DNA of 64,000 bases from Sipunculus nudus. Taxonomy: Eukaryota; Annelida; Sipuncula; Golfingiida; Sipunculidae. The stretch lies in the NCBI GenBank assembly GCA_026874595.1, contig CM049308.1, forward strand, positions 79,406,124-79,470,123, written 5' to 3'. Positions 47,791-57,853 of this stretch are shown here, piece after piece. The position numbers and the translations under genes were made by a program. Positions within the stretch are counted from its first letter, which is position 1, and the number at the start of each line of letters is the position of its first letter. Below the pieces are notes generated by a model. It was not told the DNA's origin. It was given only the letters and a program-made list of their open reading frames with translations, and searched no databases.

Positions 47791-48526
47791 TTAATTCATA
47801 CTTTAATTTAACTTTAATACAGCTAGGGTATCAAAGCCAAGCACAAGATAAACTTAATCTCAAAGAATAAGCTCACACTCTGTTGCAGTCCTGTACCAAT
47901 GATCTTTGTTCTAACTTATTTATTTTTTACAAAATCTGTAGCACTAACAACCATATACTGCTTGCATGAAATATATACTGCTGACAGCTGTAAAGAATCT
48001 AATTTGTCAAGGAAGTAATATGATATTTTAATATAAAGCTTAACACTTTCTAAAGTTAATGGACTTACTATTCTTAGCTATAAGGAAGCATTCATGATGA
48101 CCTTAAATGAGAGTCAATACATGTTTAACTCAGTTACCCAGTTTCACAATATTTGGTAATGAGACACTTGGCAAGTCACCCAGGTAATACCAGACAAACT
48201 GCATAATTTTGTCATATTAACTCTTATGACAGGGATGGGAAGGGTTCATACAAATTCAAATTTTTTTAAAGGATAGGTCCATGGCCTGCTGGGCATTAGA
48301 ATGAGGATAACCCATATGATATATTATATTATTATTATACCTTAATGCTTATCCAGTGAACATAACCTGCGTATCAGGCTTTAATGGTAATCTCCAAGGT
48401 ACTGCTGATATTTACCTACTTTACCTTCAAGGCTAGACCTATCACGGACTGAACTAGGGACTTTCAGCTCTTAAGAAATAAACCTTAACCACACAACTAC
48501 AGTACATCTTACTGCAGGGTTCATAG
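47791..48526. other. Non-coding
   Basis: AT-rich, with no recognised feature. The last eight bases are the target site of the following element. Confidence 0.4.
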
Positions 48527-48910
48527 CAGTGATTTAGGTCACAAGTCTGACTCAAGTCAAGTTTATCTGAGACTCAGACTCAGACTTGAACTCGGTGGTC
48601 CTGGGCTCACGATTTGTACTTGGAGTCAGAAATATGGACTTGAGAAATCATGCTGAGTTCAGATTGAGTCAAGACAAAAAAAATCTGCCACATACATTCT
48701 GTCCATCATACACTTTCAACATACACTTTTTTTCAGATTAAATGAGTAATAGTTGGATTTTGACTTGTACTTAAGGCTTGATTTTTCTAAAGACCAAAAA
48801 CTGAAAGGTGGTGGACTTGTACTCGAATTCCAAGGACTCGGGCTTGAATCTGACAGGTCTGGACTTGGACTTGAACTCCAATTGACTGTGTGAACATGAC
48901 TACAACACTG
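48527..48910. mobile_element. hAT-type MITE made of degenerate GACTTG repeats
   Basis: The left end CAGTGATTTAGGTCAC and right end (reverse complement CAGTGTTGTAGTCATGTTCA) both start CAGTG. The 8-bp flanks are GTTCATAG (48519-48526) and GTTCGTAC (48911-48918), a decayed target duplication matching at 6 of 8. The interior is full of degenerate GACTTG/GACTCG hexamers (for example GGACTTGGACTTGAACTC), a style seen in hAT MITEs of other animals. It is 384 bp with no coding capacity. Confidence 0.7.
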
Positions 48911-49173
48911 GTTCGTACAAATGACAAATCTCAGTACTTACTTCCCATCTGGATCTTAACAAAGTAATGGTTGGGTTTATAGTCCAATATCACTGACAAC
49001 AGCCAGCAGCGATCCTGCCTGAGTTGAGAGGGTGTATACTCTTGTAGTCAAGACTTTAGACCAGGAATTTTGAAGTCAGCATGGAAGCTAGCCAGTCTGA
49101 ACAGGATACAAACCCCAACTTTGTGGCCACAAGCCAATGATCATAATTTTTAGCCTAACATGATACTGAAATA

Positions 49174-49330
49174 CAGTGGAACCTGTCTGAAAGAACATCT
49201 GTCTATTAAGACCACCCTTGAGTGAACCAAATACATTGGTTATATAACTATGCTGTCTAATAAGTCCACCTGTGAATTAAGACCACTTTTGGCCAGTCCC
49301 ACTAGTGGTCTTATAATACAGGTTTCACTA
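49174..49330. mobile_element. MITE with CAGTGGAACCTGT ends, copy 1
   Basis: Starts CAGTGGAACCTGTCTGAAAG and ends ACAGGTTTCACT, an imperfect inverted repeat. The body contains TTAAGACCAC repeated in both orientations (TATTAAGACCACC, AGTGGTCTTATAA). Sister copies are at 50285-50455 and 54548-54727. A TA precedes the left end. Confidence 0.6.
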
Positions 49331-49975
49331 AATATTTTGGAGGACAAATGTTTAATTTAGTAATATAATGATCAAGCACATACATAGAAAAATTATACAG
49401 AAAAAAAATATTAAAAATTAAACTAAGTAATTAAAGAAGATGAAATTACAAACAATTTTTTATACACACATGATATGCCTATTACATAAATGACATCTGG
49501 GTGAACCTCAATGAGTCCAGCTATTAATAACTTGTGTAGATTTAATATTCACAGAAATGATTCCTATTAATTATTCTTATCATTTACCTGTGCATATTCC
49601 TGACTAAGCTTCTGACTAATTCAACATATCTTACACGTGTGTTGTGAAAGCTAGATATAGTAGATAATATAATTTAAATACCTGCTCAATGCACTGAATA
49701 TAATAAACAGTTTGCCTTACTGAGAGCCCCCAGGGCTGTGCCTGTAATTTAATATGACCTATAAATTAAAGTTTCTAAATATAGTGGTCATATTTAGTCA
49801 GTGGGACTATTATCTACGTTCTATCGATACAGGTACTAAATATAGATCACCACACTATCCGGTATATCAGCATGAAATGAGTGAACCAATCGACTTATGG
49901 ATTATTCTTGTGGTATTATATACCTGGAACACTAAGATTATTGGGTTCATGTGCAAAATGTAAGATAATTTGTAC

Positions 49976-49978
<3 letters not shown>
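49331..49978. other. Non-coding
   Basis: AT-rich. An open plus-strand frame at 49754-49963 has no splice or motif support. Confidence 0.4.

Positions 49979-50046
<68 letters not shown>
49979..50046. repeat. (TA)n microsatellite, about 34 units
   Basis: A perfect TA run, the longest in the window. It is the same kind of site that hosts the palindrome-TIR elements elsewhere, but it is empty here. Confidence 0.97.
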
Positions 50047-50048
<2 letters not shown>

Positions 50049-50284
50049 TCTTATTTACAAAAACTTGTCTTGGTATACTGTGTATCAGTATTTTGGATAT
50101 AAATATACCTCAACTGACTTCACATTACCTTGCATTACCTTGTCTTAAATTAAATATTCTTTAAATCATGTAAACTATTAATGTAATTGTATATTCATTG
50201 GATCTGGACTTAAATACAATTTTACTGTATTCCAATCTCTCCCTTTTCCTAACTGTTCACACTGTAGTCAGACTGTTCAATGCA

Positions 50285-50455
50285 ACCACTGGTTTGGAAC
50301 CTGTTTAAAAGACCACCTTTCTCATAAGACCATCCCCAAAGTGAACCAAAAGCATTCACATTGGTTGTAACTGACCTGTCTCTTTAGACAACCTGTACAT
50401 TAAGACCACTTTTTGCCAGTCCTGCAAGTAGTTTTCTTACACAGGTTTCACTGTA
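50285..50455. mobile_element. MITE with CAGTGGAACCTGT ends, copy 2
   Basis: The right end ACACAGGTTTCACTGTAT and internal TAAGACCA, GTGAACCAAAAGCATTCACA and GCCAGTCCTGCAAG match the sister copies. The left end is decayed (GGAACCTGTTTAAAAGACCA). Confidence 0.55.
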
Positions 50456-50499
50456 TAAGAGCAAAAAACACAAACCTTGTGTGGTAAAGCTTAATTAAG

Positions 50500-53400
50500 A
50501 ACAAGGGACCCATGGGTCACGGCGCTCAGCTGATCATGATTGGACTATAAATGTATCACCATTAAGATACTATATTGAGTAGATAAAGCTTAGAATATCA
50601 TGGTCATGTTGGGCTTTTATTAAGGAATATAATGTAATATGTGAGTAAATGATATATGAAATAACCTGACTGATGGATTAATATGGAGTAAAATATAGTG
50701 GTTTATTCTTTATTTATTTGGGAGGGGTCGAAAAAAGCAATTTATTTGAGCAAATATGAATGCAATGACAGTATGCCAAGCAGTGGTATAATGATGATAA
50801 GGCTATTTGTTGAAGGATCTATAGTGTATGGAAAACTGTAAGCTTTCAATTTGACAGATACAAGGTTATGATTAACTATACTGATGAGGGGATTTATGAA
50901 TTTGTGACTGTATGACATAATATCTTGACAGGATCGGTCTTGACAAGGTGCATTATTTTGATGCCCCTCACGTCTACATATTACACAATATTGACATAAT
51001 TTCTGGCATGTACATAGGTACCTATGGACAAATGGTCAACAATACTGAACCACCTGGAAGGTTAAAATCTTAAAAATATGATGAAATGTAGATAATGTTT
51101 GAGAGGAAGAGGTAATCTGGGCCATGGTTGGTTTATATGATTGAACAAAATGTTGCAAATAATATTTGAGACCTGACCATGCCTTTCCATTGGTTACCTT
51201 TTTGATAAGCTGTTGACAGTTCAACAGTTTACACATTTGTCTGATGAGATCCAAATTATTTGGTAAACCTTTTTTATCAATTTTATGATATGTATACAGT
51301 TGCCATAACGTCCCCATTCCACAGGTGCAATGATTTGATGGGGGGGGGGGGGGGAGGGGTGTTGTGTTATAATCAGAGTTACAATGCCTCTGTCTCTCTG
51401 TAGATATTTTTATTAATTATTAAATTTTATGCTATAGCCATAGAACTATTGATCACAGTGCCAAGGAGCAAAGCCTCAGTGGGATGAAGAAGGGGATGGT
51501 GAGAGTTACAACACCCTTGCATATACATACAGGATATGAAATTTAATTCAACAGTGCTTATAAAAAAAGTTTATTCATGAACATTAAATATTTAAAACAG
51601 ACAGAAAGATGGAGAAACAAAGCAAATAATTTTTTTCCCCATTCTACTGAGCCAAGAAAAAATTAACAATATTTGCATTTATTCCTTTTTTTCATTACAT
51701 AATTTTAATCAAAGTTTCCGAATGTTGCTATAAATTTACAGTATAACATACATTTGATTGTGAATATTTCAGTTGATTCACATTTCTAAATTGCATCAAC
51801 ATTTATAGCTAATGTATCTAGTTTATAGTACCTGTCAACAGAATGGGATGGAGGAAGGAAGGGAGGCAATTAGGGAGAGAGAGAAAGAGAGAGAGAGAGA
51901 AATAGAGAAAGAAAGATGGAGAAAGAAAGAGAAAAAGCACAGGAGAGAGAGAGAGAAAGAGAGACCTAGACTGCTAGAGAGAGAGAGAAAGAGAGGCTCT
52001 CTGGTAATTACTGCCTGACCCAGCCTGACCCAGACACTCACAGTTGCAGTAGGTCAGACCTGAAGGTGTCATGTAACTGCCCAGTACACTGCATTTATAC
52101 TGATCTGATGCAAACAATGAAGACATGGTACCTGGAAACTTGAATAAAATCTACAGTTTTTGATCTATTGGTTTCAAATTTCAGATTTTAACAGATGAAA
52201 TGTTAATGTGTACATGCTGTGAAAATTATATCCACAGCACTAACAGGAAAAATTTGAATATTTGTATTTTTTTAAATGGTATCAGAAAAAAAGAAAAGTA
52301 TTCTCAGCTATAAAACTAATACATGTGTTAAAATTAATCCAAGGATCAAAACACCCAATATATCATACCAGGAGCAAACTGGAGTTGTGAATGTTTAATT
52401 TTATGAACTGAAATAAAGGACCAGCAATATAAATTTTGATTATTTAGCCAGTCTCATGTAACAACTGATACAACCATGAGTTATAAGTCAAACAAATTAA
52501 AATCTTTAATGAACACTTGTCTGAGTAATATTTTAAAGTTTTGACATATTTATTCATTATTTTAATTTTGTAATAAATATAAACCAACAAGTTAAAGACC
52601 TGGAAAAGACCTGGAAATTTAGATTAATTTAATATAATCAACTGCATCCTTGTCTATCATTATCTTGCTTCATTTAATCCCTAATAGTAAACAACAATTT
52701 ATTTTATTTATTTATTTTTCATTTTTATGGTTGAAATGAAAAATACCCAATGGTGACTGCATGGTGTCATTTGAAATACAATTTTGGCCATCCATGGAAG
52801 ATCCATAAATGATCAGTAATTGCAAGGTAATCCCCTGTAACTCATTAACTATAAATTCCTTTTCCATTTATTTTTTTTAAGTTCTTATCATAAACCAAAT
52901 ATTAAAAAAAAAGTTTATTGTTATGTTTATGGCCTAAACAAATACTAGTGGAGGGAGTTGGACAGTTAGATCCAGTTGAAGCCACCCAAGAGCTGGCTGG
53001 CTGCAGAGTGCCTCGCTTCAAGCATGCATAATTGGCCTGAAAGGTCAATGTGGGGACATCAGAGAGGGGCTTCAGTACAGCTAAGGTGTGATATGGTCTC
53101 ATTAAATCTTTCATAAAAGCTAGTTTTTGACCAATTCCTTTTATAACTTCAGAATTTAGAAGCTAAAATCCTTATGTGTGCAAAATATGAAAATTAAATC
53201 AACAGTGCTTACAGGGAAAAAACATGCCATGGCAAAAAGTTGGGCAAAATTTAAGGTACTGATTTTATATTTATGCTAATAACTTATAAAATTTGAAAAA
53301 TTCAGAACTAATTTTGGGAATACAATTGAATCTTGATTAAATAATGTTATATCCCTGGCAAAAAATGTCTACCTTCAGCAATTTTCATGTTAAGAGAGTA

Positions 53401-53690
53401 AATATATTTCTTGATTTTTTACAAAGTGCATTATGTTTGGGCCTAGAACTTAAAACAATTACACAATACTGACATCATTTCTGGCATATGCAGAGCGAAT
53501 GTATAGAAAAATATGTATATTATATATTATCAAAGTCAGATCAGTGGTTTTGATATTAGCAAATTTAAAGTGTAACAATGGGGTTTTAATGGAAAAATGA
53601 AGTTTTTTCTTAATATCTCGAAGGAATGCAGTCTTAGTGACCAAACTTTTCGTATGGTAGAGGATTTGGGGGCCATAATAATTATTCTTT
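50500..53690 (+). mobile_element. Family A, long copy lacking its 3' tail
   Basis: The head at 50500 has a perfect 12-bp palindrome GACCCATGGGTC (50507-50518) and subterminal GCTCAGCTGA (50524-50533), the best-preserved head in the window. The interior matches 38860-39150 (51050-51250), a G14 run (51341-51354), a middle segment (52620-53150) and a diverged core unit (53180-53680). The (ACGG)n tract and terminal palindrome are missing; similarity is lost after GGTAGAGGATTTGGGGG. A GA-rich tract at 51850-51990 and part of another core start (52130-52230) lie inside. Confidence 0.62.
51850..51990. repeat. GA-rich simple sequence
   Basis: Imperfect GAGAGAAA repeats. The charged frame (arginine/glutamate) and its opposite (serine/leucine) are by-products of composition. 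Confidence 0.95.
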
Positions 53691-54050
53691 AAGTTACTCA
53701 GAATTATACACATTGGCTTCATATTTGGAACACTGCAAGATTCTTATACCTTTGATTTCCTATACCTTTTATTTACTTTGAAGTTTTCATCATTGTATCT
53801 AATTTAGTAACTCAGCAATTATGATTAAGTGGAATTTCTATGCCAACTTATGTTCTAAACTTTGTAATAACTTTTACAGTAAGAATATCATTATATGTAT
53901 ATTAGTTTTATACTATTTTCTACATGTATAATCTTTGGGTAACATTTTATGTGTATGTGATGTTTCATTTCATTTCAAAAAGTAGTTTTTGTAAAATGTA
54001 TAAAGTCAGTTACATGAAGAAACACAAATTAAGGTTTACTGCTGTCAAAG
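53691..54050. other. Non-coding
   Basis: AT-rich text following the family A copy. It ends in a weak acceptor region (TTTACTGCTGTCAAAG). Confidence 0.4.
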
Positions 54051-54197
54051 TATGTAACTGAATCTCTGCATGATGCCAGTGTTAATGAGGAACCAATCAG
54101 CGTCAGGCTACAAGCTTCAGAGTTAGGGTCTAATGAGGCTGCCAGATGTCTGGGCAGGGGGAGATTTAAACTGACTGCTGAGCTGGATAACAACTGA
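54051..54197 (+). CDS. Candidate terminal exon, plus strand
   Basis: One frame is open from the CAAAG acceptor to a TGA stop at 54195-54197, giving about 48 residues. It reads YVTESLHDASVNEEPISVRL, then QASELGSNEAARCLGRGRFK and LTAELDNN. The GC content and amino-acid mix (balanced Glu, Arg, Ala, Ser) differ sharply from the AT-rich flanks. The acceptor is weak and no polyadenylation signal stands out. The alternating Ala/Leu/Glu pattern suggests helical repeats, but no family is recognised. Alternatively it is a decayed exon. Confidence 0.4.
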   Translation, partial: YVTESLHDASVNEEPISVRLQASELGSNEAARCLGRGRFKLTAELDNN

Positions 54198-54547
54198 CCA
54201 GCATGTGTGAACATGTATTTCTTAACATACTGAAGTCTCTAATAACTGATGACTTATTGTTTGTGTTTTGCAAATTCCCCCCACACAAAAATCCCACTAC
54301 CACTACAATAACAGTCTACAGTACTCATAAACTGGTGCGAGTGTAGGATACCTTGTGATACCTGTCACATCAGTGTAGGACTCCCAAGGTACAGACCATG
54401 ACATAAAATATCAAAGATTTACATTCTAGACAGACAAGGAAACAAGAAGTTCAAATCTCTCTTCCTTATAATGTTCTGTGAAATGTTTACAGATAATATA
54501 TATTTCCACGAAGAAAAACATCCTTAAGGCATGTTGTCTTCCCCATA
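54198..54547. other. Non-coding, possible 3' UTR
   Basis: Follows the stop codon of the candidate terminal exon. No clear AATAAA signal and no repeat until the MITE. Confidence 0.3.
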
Positions 54548-54727
54548 CAGTGGAAACTGTCGGAAAAAACATCTCTCTTTTAAGACCACTTTGTCTATTA
54601 AGACCATCCTTGGGTGAACTGAAAGCATTCACATTGGATATGACTAACCTCTTTTATAAGACCACCTGTGAATAAAGAACACTTTTGTCCAGTCCAATGG
54701 ATGGTCTCATAACACAGGTTTCACTGT
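54548..54727. mobile_element. MITE with CAGTGGAAACTGT ends, copy 3
   Basis: Starts CAGTGGAAACTGTCGG and ends CACAGGTTTCACTGT, giving inverted ends of about 14 bp with mismatches, with TA on each side. The interior has the family's TTAAGACCA and TAAGACCACCTGTGAAT blocks. It is the most complete of the three copies. A TA-flanked Tc1/mariner-type MITE is possible, but CAGTG ends also occur in hAT elements. Confidence 0.65.
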
Positions 54728-54751
54728 TATAATAAATTTACACATTTTTAT

Positions 54752-55290
54752 GATAACAAGGCCTACAGGCCTAATGCGAACCTGTGCAATGAGATTACAC
54801 CAGGTTTAATGCTTCAATGCTGGACCATTACTTTTCAAGAACATGTGTAACATGTATATGAACAATGCAAGTACTAAACACTTTAAACAAGAAACAATTA
54901 CACAAACATCACTGCTGAAATTCTGGCATGGATGCACACAACACAAAAATGATTGTAGCTGGCACAACCAGTCTTGTATACAACAAAGAGATATATAGTA
55001 CATATGCCCAATGTCAGACTGATATGTCAAACCCCTCCTGAGAAATAAGCAGGGACATACACTGTGCAAAAATTATTGTAGGTTGCGCCACAAGTGTTGA
55101 CACGATAAAGCTACCTGATATGTATAAATATGCCAAATTTCAGGCTGATGTATCAAATTCCTCTGTAGAAATAAGCAGGCGCATACACTGTACAAATGTA
55201 AATGTAGGTGGCGACACCTAACTGTAAACGAGAAAATCATCAAAGACACATAGACAGGTCTAAATATCAGGCAAATACATCAAACTTCTT
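54752..55290 (+). mobile_element. Family D (HINE-like), copy 2
   Basis: The head AACAAGGCCTACAGGCCTAA (about 54759) contains an AGGCCT-AC-AGGCCT inverted repeat and shares AACAAGG with families A and C. It then carries three core repeats of about 135-140 bp with AAATTTCAGGCTGAT-type text, GAGAAATAAGCAGG and TAGGTTGCGCCAC or TAGGTGGCGACACC (related to the family B core). The 3' end is not defined; it fades near CATCAAACTTCTTGAG. Confidence 0.6.
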
Positions 55291-55359
55291 GAGTTTGATG
55301 CACTGGGCTGACCAGGCTTAGGTGAGTAAGGCAGTTGTCCCCAAGTGAACTGTGACAAA

Positions 55360-55620
55360 TTGCTGCCTCAAGCTACTGCACTGAGTGAACTCTTGACCTG
55401 CAGCTGGCTAGACTGAGTGAACTTTTGACCTGTACCTGGCTGCACTGAGTGAACTCTTGACCTGTTGTATAATCTGACACAGTTTGCAGTCTGCCAAAGC
55501 TATAAATAGATCCAGGCTGAACTTTGGTGCCATATCTGATGCAGTAGGCAGTCTGTCACAGCTATAAATAGAATGCAGCTACTGCACTGAGTGAACTCTT
55601 GACCTATACCTGGCTGCACT
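55360..55620 (+). repeat. Short local repeats (CACTGAGTGAACTCTTGACCT)
   Basis: The unit CACTGAGTGAACTCTTGACC with CTGGCTGCA recurs four times at irregular spacing (about 35-140 bases), together with a duplicated CTATAAATAGA-AGGC-GA segment. Confidence 0.75.
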
Positions 55621-55889
55621 TCTTCCAATGCTGGCACTGTGCCAAAACTATTTATAGAGCTGACATCATCTTGGCTAATGGCCAACATCAAGGCACTAGT
55701 AATCTGCCAATGGTAATTGGTAAGTGCTGCCATCTGTACACAAAAGTGGTCTGTACTAGAAATAACTTTGAAATTAATTTTCCCAATACAAAATGCTTTT
55801 CAGCTGACTTTTATAAAAAAAGAAATCTGGAATATATGTAAAATTATATACTGTTATTTTGCCTGGTGGTTCATCTACACTAGCAGCTT

Positions 55890-56990
55890 ACCTACTCTAC
55901 AACTCCAAGACACTGTTTGAGGGTGGTGCACTTACACCAGAAAATGTTTTGCAACCTAATCTGCAACTTTTTTTGTGGATCATTAATGCTGTCATCAAAC
56001 AGCTCTGCCCCTAAAAGACACTGCTTCACCGGTAATTCACCTACTGTAGCCTCCCACACAGTATATTGGTGGTTCAACAATGTGGTAGTTAAATAACTAT
56101 GATCTTTATTCACCTGCACTGATAGTTCACCTACACAACATCTTACACACAGTTTCATATCCCCTACCCTGCCTCACAGACAATGTTTAATTGATGGCCC
56201 ACATACACTGGCAGTTCATCTACTCTGACCTCCTAGACACTGTTTCATCACCTGCTCTGTACCCACACACAGTGTATCTGATGGTCCACCTGACCTGGCT
56301 GATCACCTACTCTAACCTCCTAGACATTATTTCATCACCAACCCTACCTCACAGAAATTTGTTTAATTGATAGCCCACATATACTGGCAGTTCACCTCCT
56401 TTGCCCTCCTAGGCACTGTTTCATCACCTACTCTGCCTCACAGACAATGTTTAATTGATGGTCCATGCACACTGGCAGTTCACCTACTTTAACCTCCTAG
56501 ACACAGTTTCATCACCTGCTCTGTACCCGCACAGAGTGTATCTGATGGTCCACCTGTACTGACAGTTCACCTACTCTAACCTCCTAGACATTTTTTCATC
56601 ACCAACCCTACCTCACAGAAATTTGTTTAATTGATAGCCCACATATACTGGCAGTTCACCTACTTTGCCCTCCTAGACACTGTTTCATCAACTACTCTGC
56701 CTCACAGACAATGTTTAATTGATGGTCCATGCATTCTGGCAGTTCACCTACTTTAACCTCCTCAACACTGTTTCATCGCCTGCTCTGTACCCACACACGG
56801 TGTATCAGATAGTCCACCTGCACTGACAGTTCACACACCTTAACTTATAGACATGGTTTAATCACCTGCTCTGTACTCACACACAGTGTACCTGATGGTC
56901 CACTGCACTGACAGTTCACCTGCTCTTACCTCTTAGACAATGTTTCATCACTTGTTCTATACCCACACACAGTGTATTTCACTGTCCACA
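55890..56990 (+). repeat. 88-bp satellite with 264-bp higher-order period
   Basis: Monomers of 87-89 bp start CAGTTCACCTACT, then CCTCCTAGACA, TTTCATCACC and a TTGATGGTCCA or TCTGATGGTCCACCTG ending. Three monomer types alternate: starts at 56212, 56476 and 56740 are exactly 264 apart. The array is regular from about 56150 to 56840 and decays on both sides. No frame is conserved across monomers. Confidence 0.9.
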
Positions 56991-57796
56991 TTCAGGTTCA
57001 GGTTCAAGAACCGACACACATCACATTTTTGTACCCTTCATGGAAATTGGCAAAATTTCACATATTTTGTTTCAATGGCAAATTTTCAGAAAGAAAAGAT
57101 AGATGGTCCCTAAGTGTGTAAAACATTTTTTTGGTAGTGGCCTGAACAAAGCAGTGACCAAAGTAATGAAGGATGTAAAATTACAGCTCAAAATAACCCC
57201 AACTGGCCATCCCTCACACATTCTGTCAAAAGTGCTAACTTGGTAAATATCTGTTCATAGACAGAGTTAATTTTAGAACAAGAGACAATGTATGTGGCAG
57301 TTGTAATGACGTTAGATACCTGGGTGTGACACACAAAAAGGACATCTATATCAATTTATCTTGGGTTCTGTTTGTGCGTCACACCACTCAGTTGTGTCAT
57401 TCACACATGCAAACTATACATCTGTAATATAAATGCCCACTTCACACCATTGTGTTAACCATGTCATGTCCTGTCTACTGACGCTGATGTTGCATTTAAT
57501 ACCTATTCCAAATGACTTTTGTTTCTTTTAACATCTTAAGTTTATTTGCATTCCATATTTCACACTTGAAAAGGCTGCAAAGTGTACATATTTATATACA
57601 ATGCAGTGTTCGAAATACTGGGTGCCTAGGTGCACAGATGCACCAAAAAATGTTTTTTTATGCACCCACTGTATCACTTCAAGGTGCGCAGTGTGCACCT
57701 GAGGCTGGTTACTAGGACAGATCAGCAGGATATAGACACTTGCACATCTGAAAGTATAGATGTTCATATCCTGAACTTCAATCTCGTCTGTGACAT
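56991..57796. other. Non-coding with one hAT-like end
   Basis: At 57604 the text CAGTGTTCGAAATACTGGGT is a familiar hAT-type start. No matching second end was found before the TA run. The open frames near 57528-57767 follow the GTGCACC/GGTGCA repeats next to it. Confidence 0.35.
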
Positions 57797-57805
57797 ATAT
57801 ATATA

Positions 57806-57850
<45 letters not shown>
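57797..57850. repeat. (TA)n microsatellite, left flank of a TIR element
   Basis: A TA run with one TTTA interruption, ending exactly where GTCAAGGCCC begins. Confidence 0.95.

Positions 57851-57853
<3 letters not shown>

Noticed and set aside
51812-52041. Charged Arg/Glu frame and Ser/Leu counter-frame
   Set aside because: Pure consequence of the GA-rich simple sequence.
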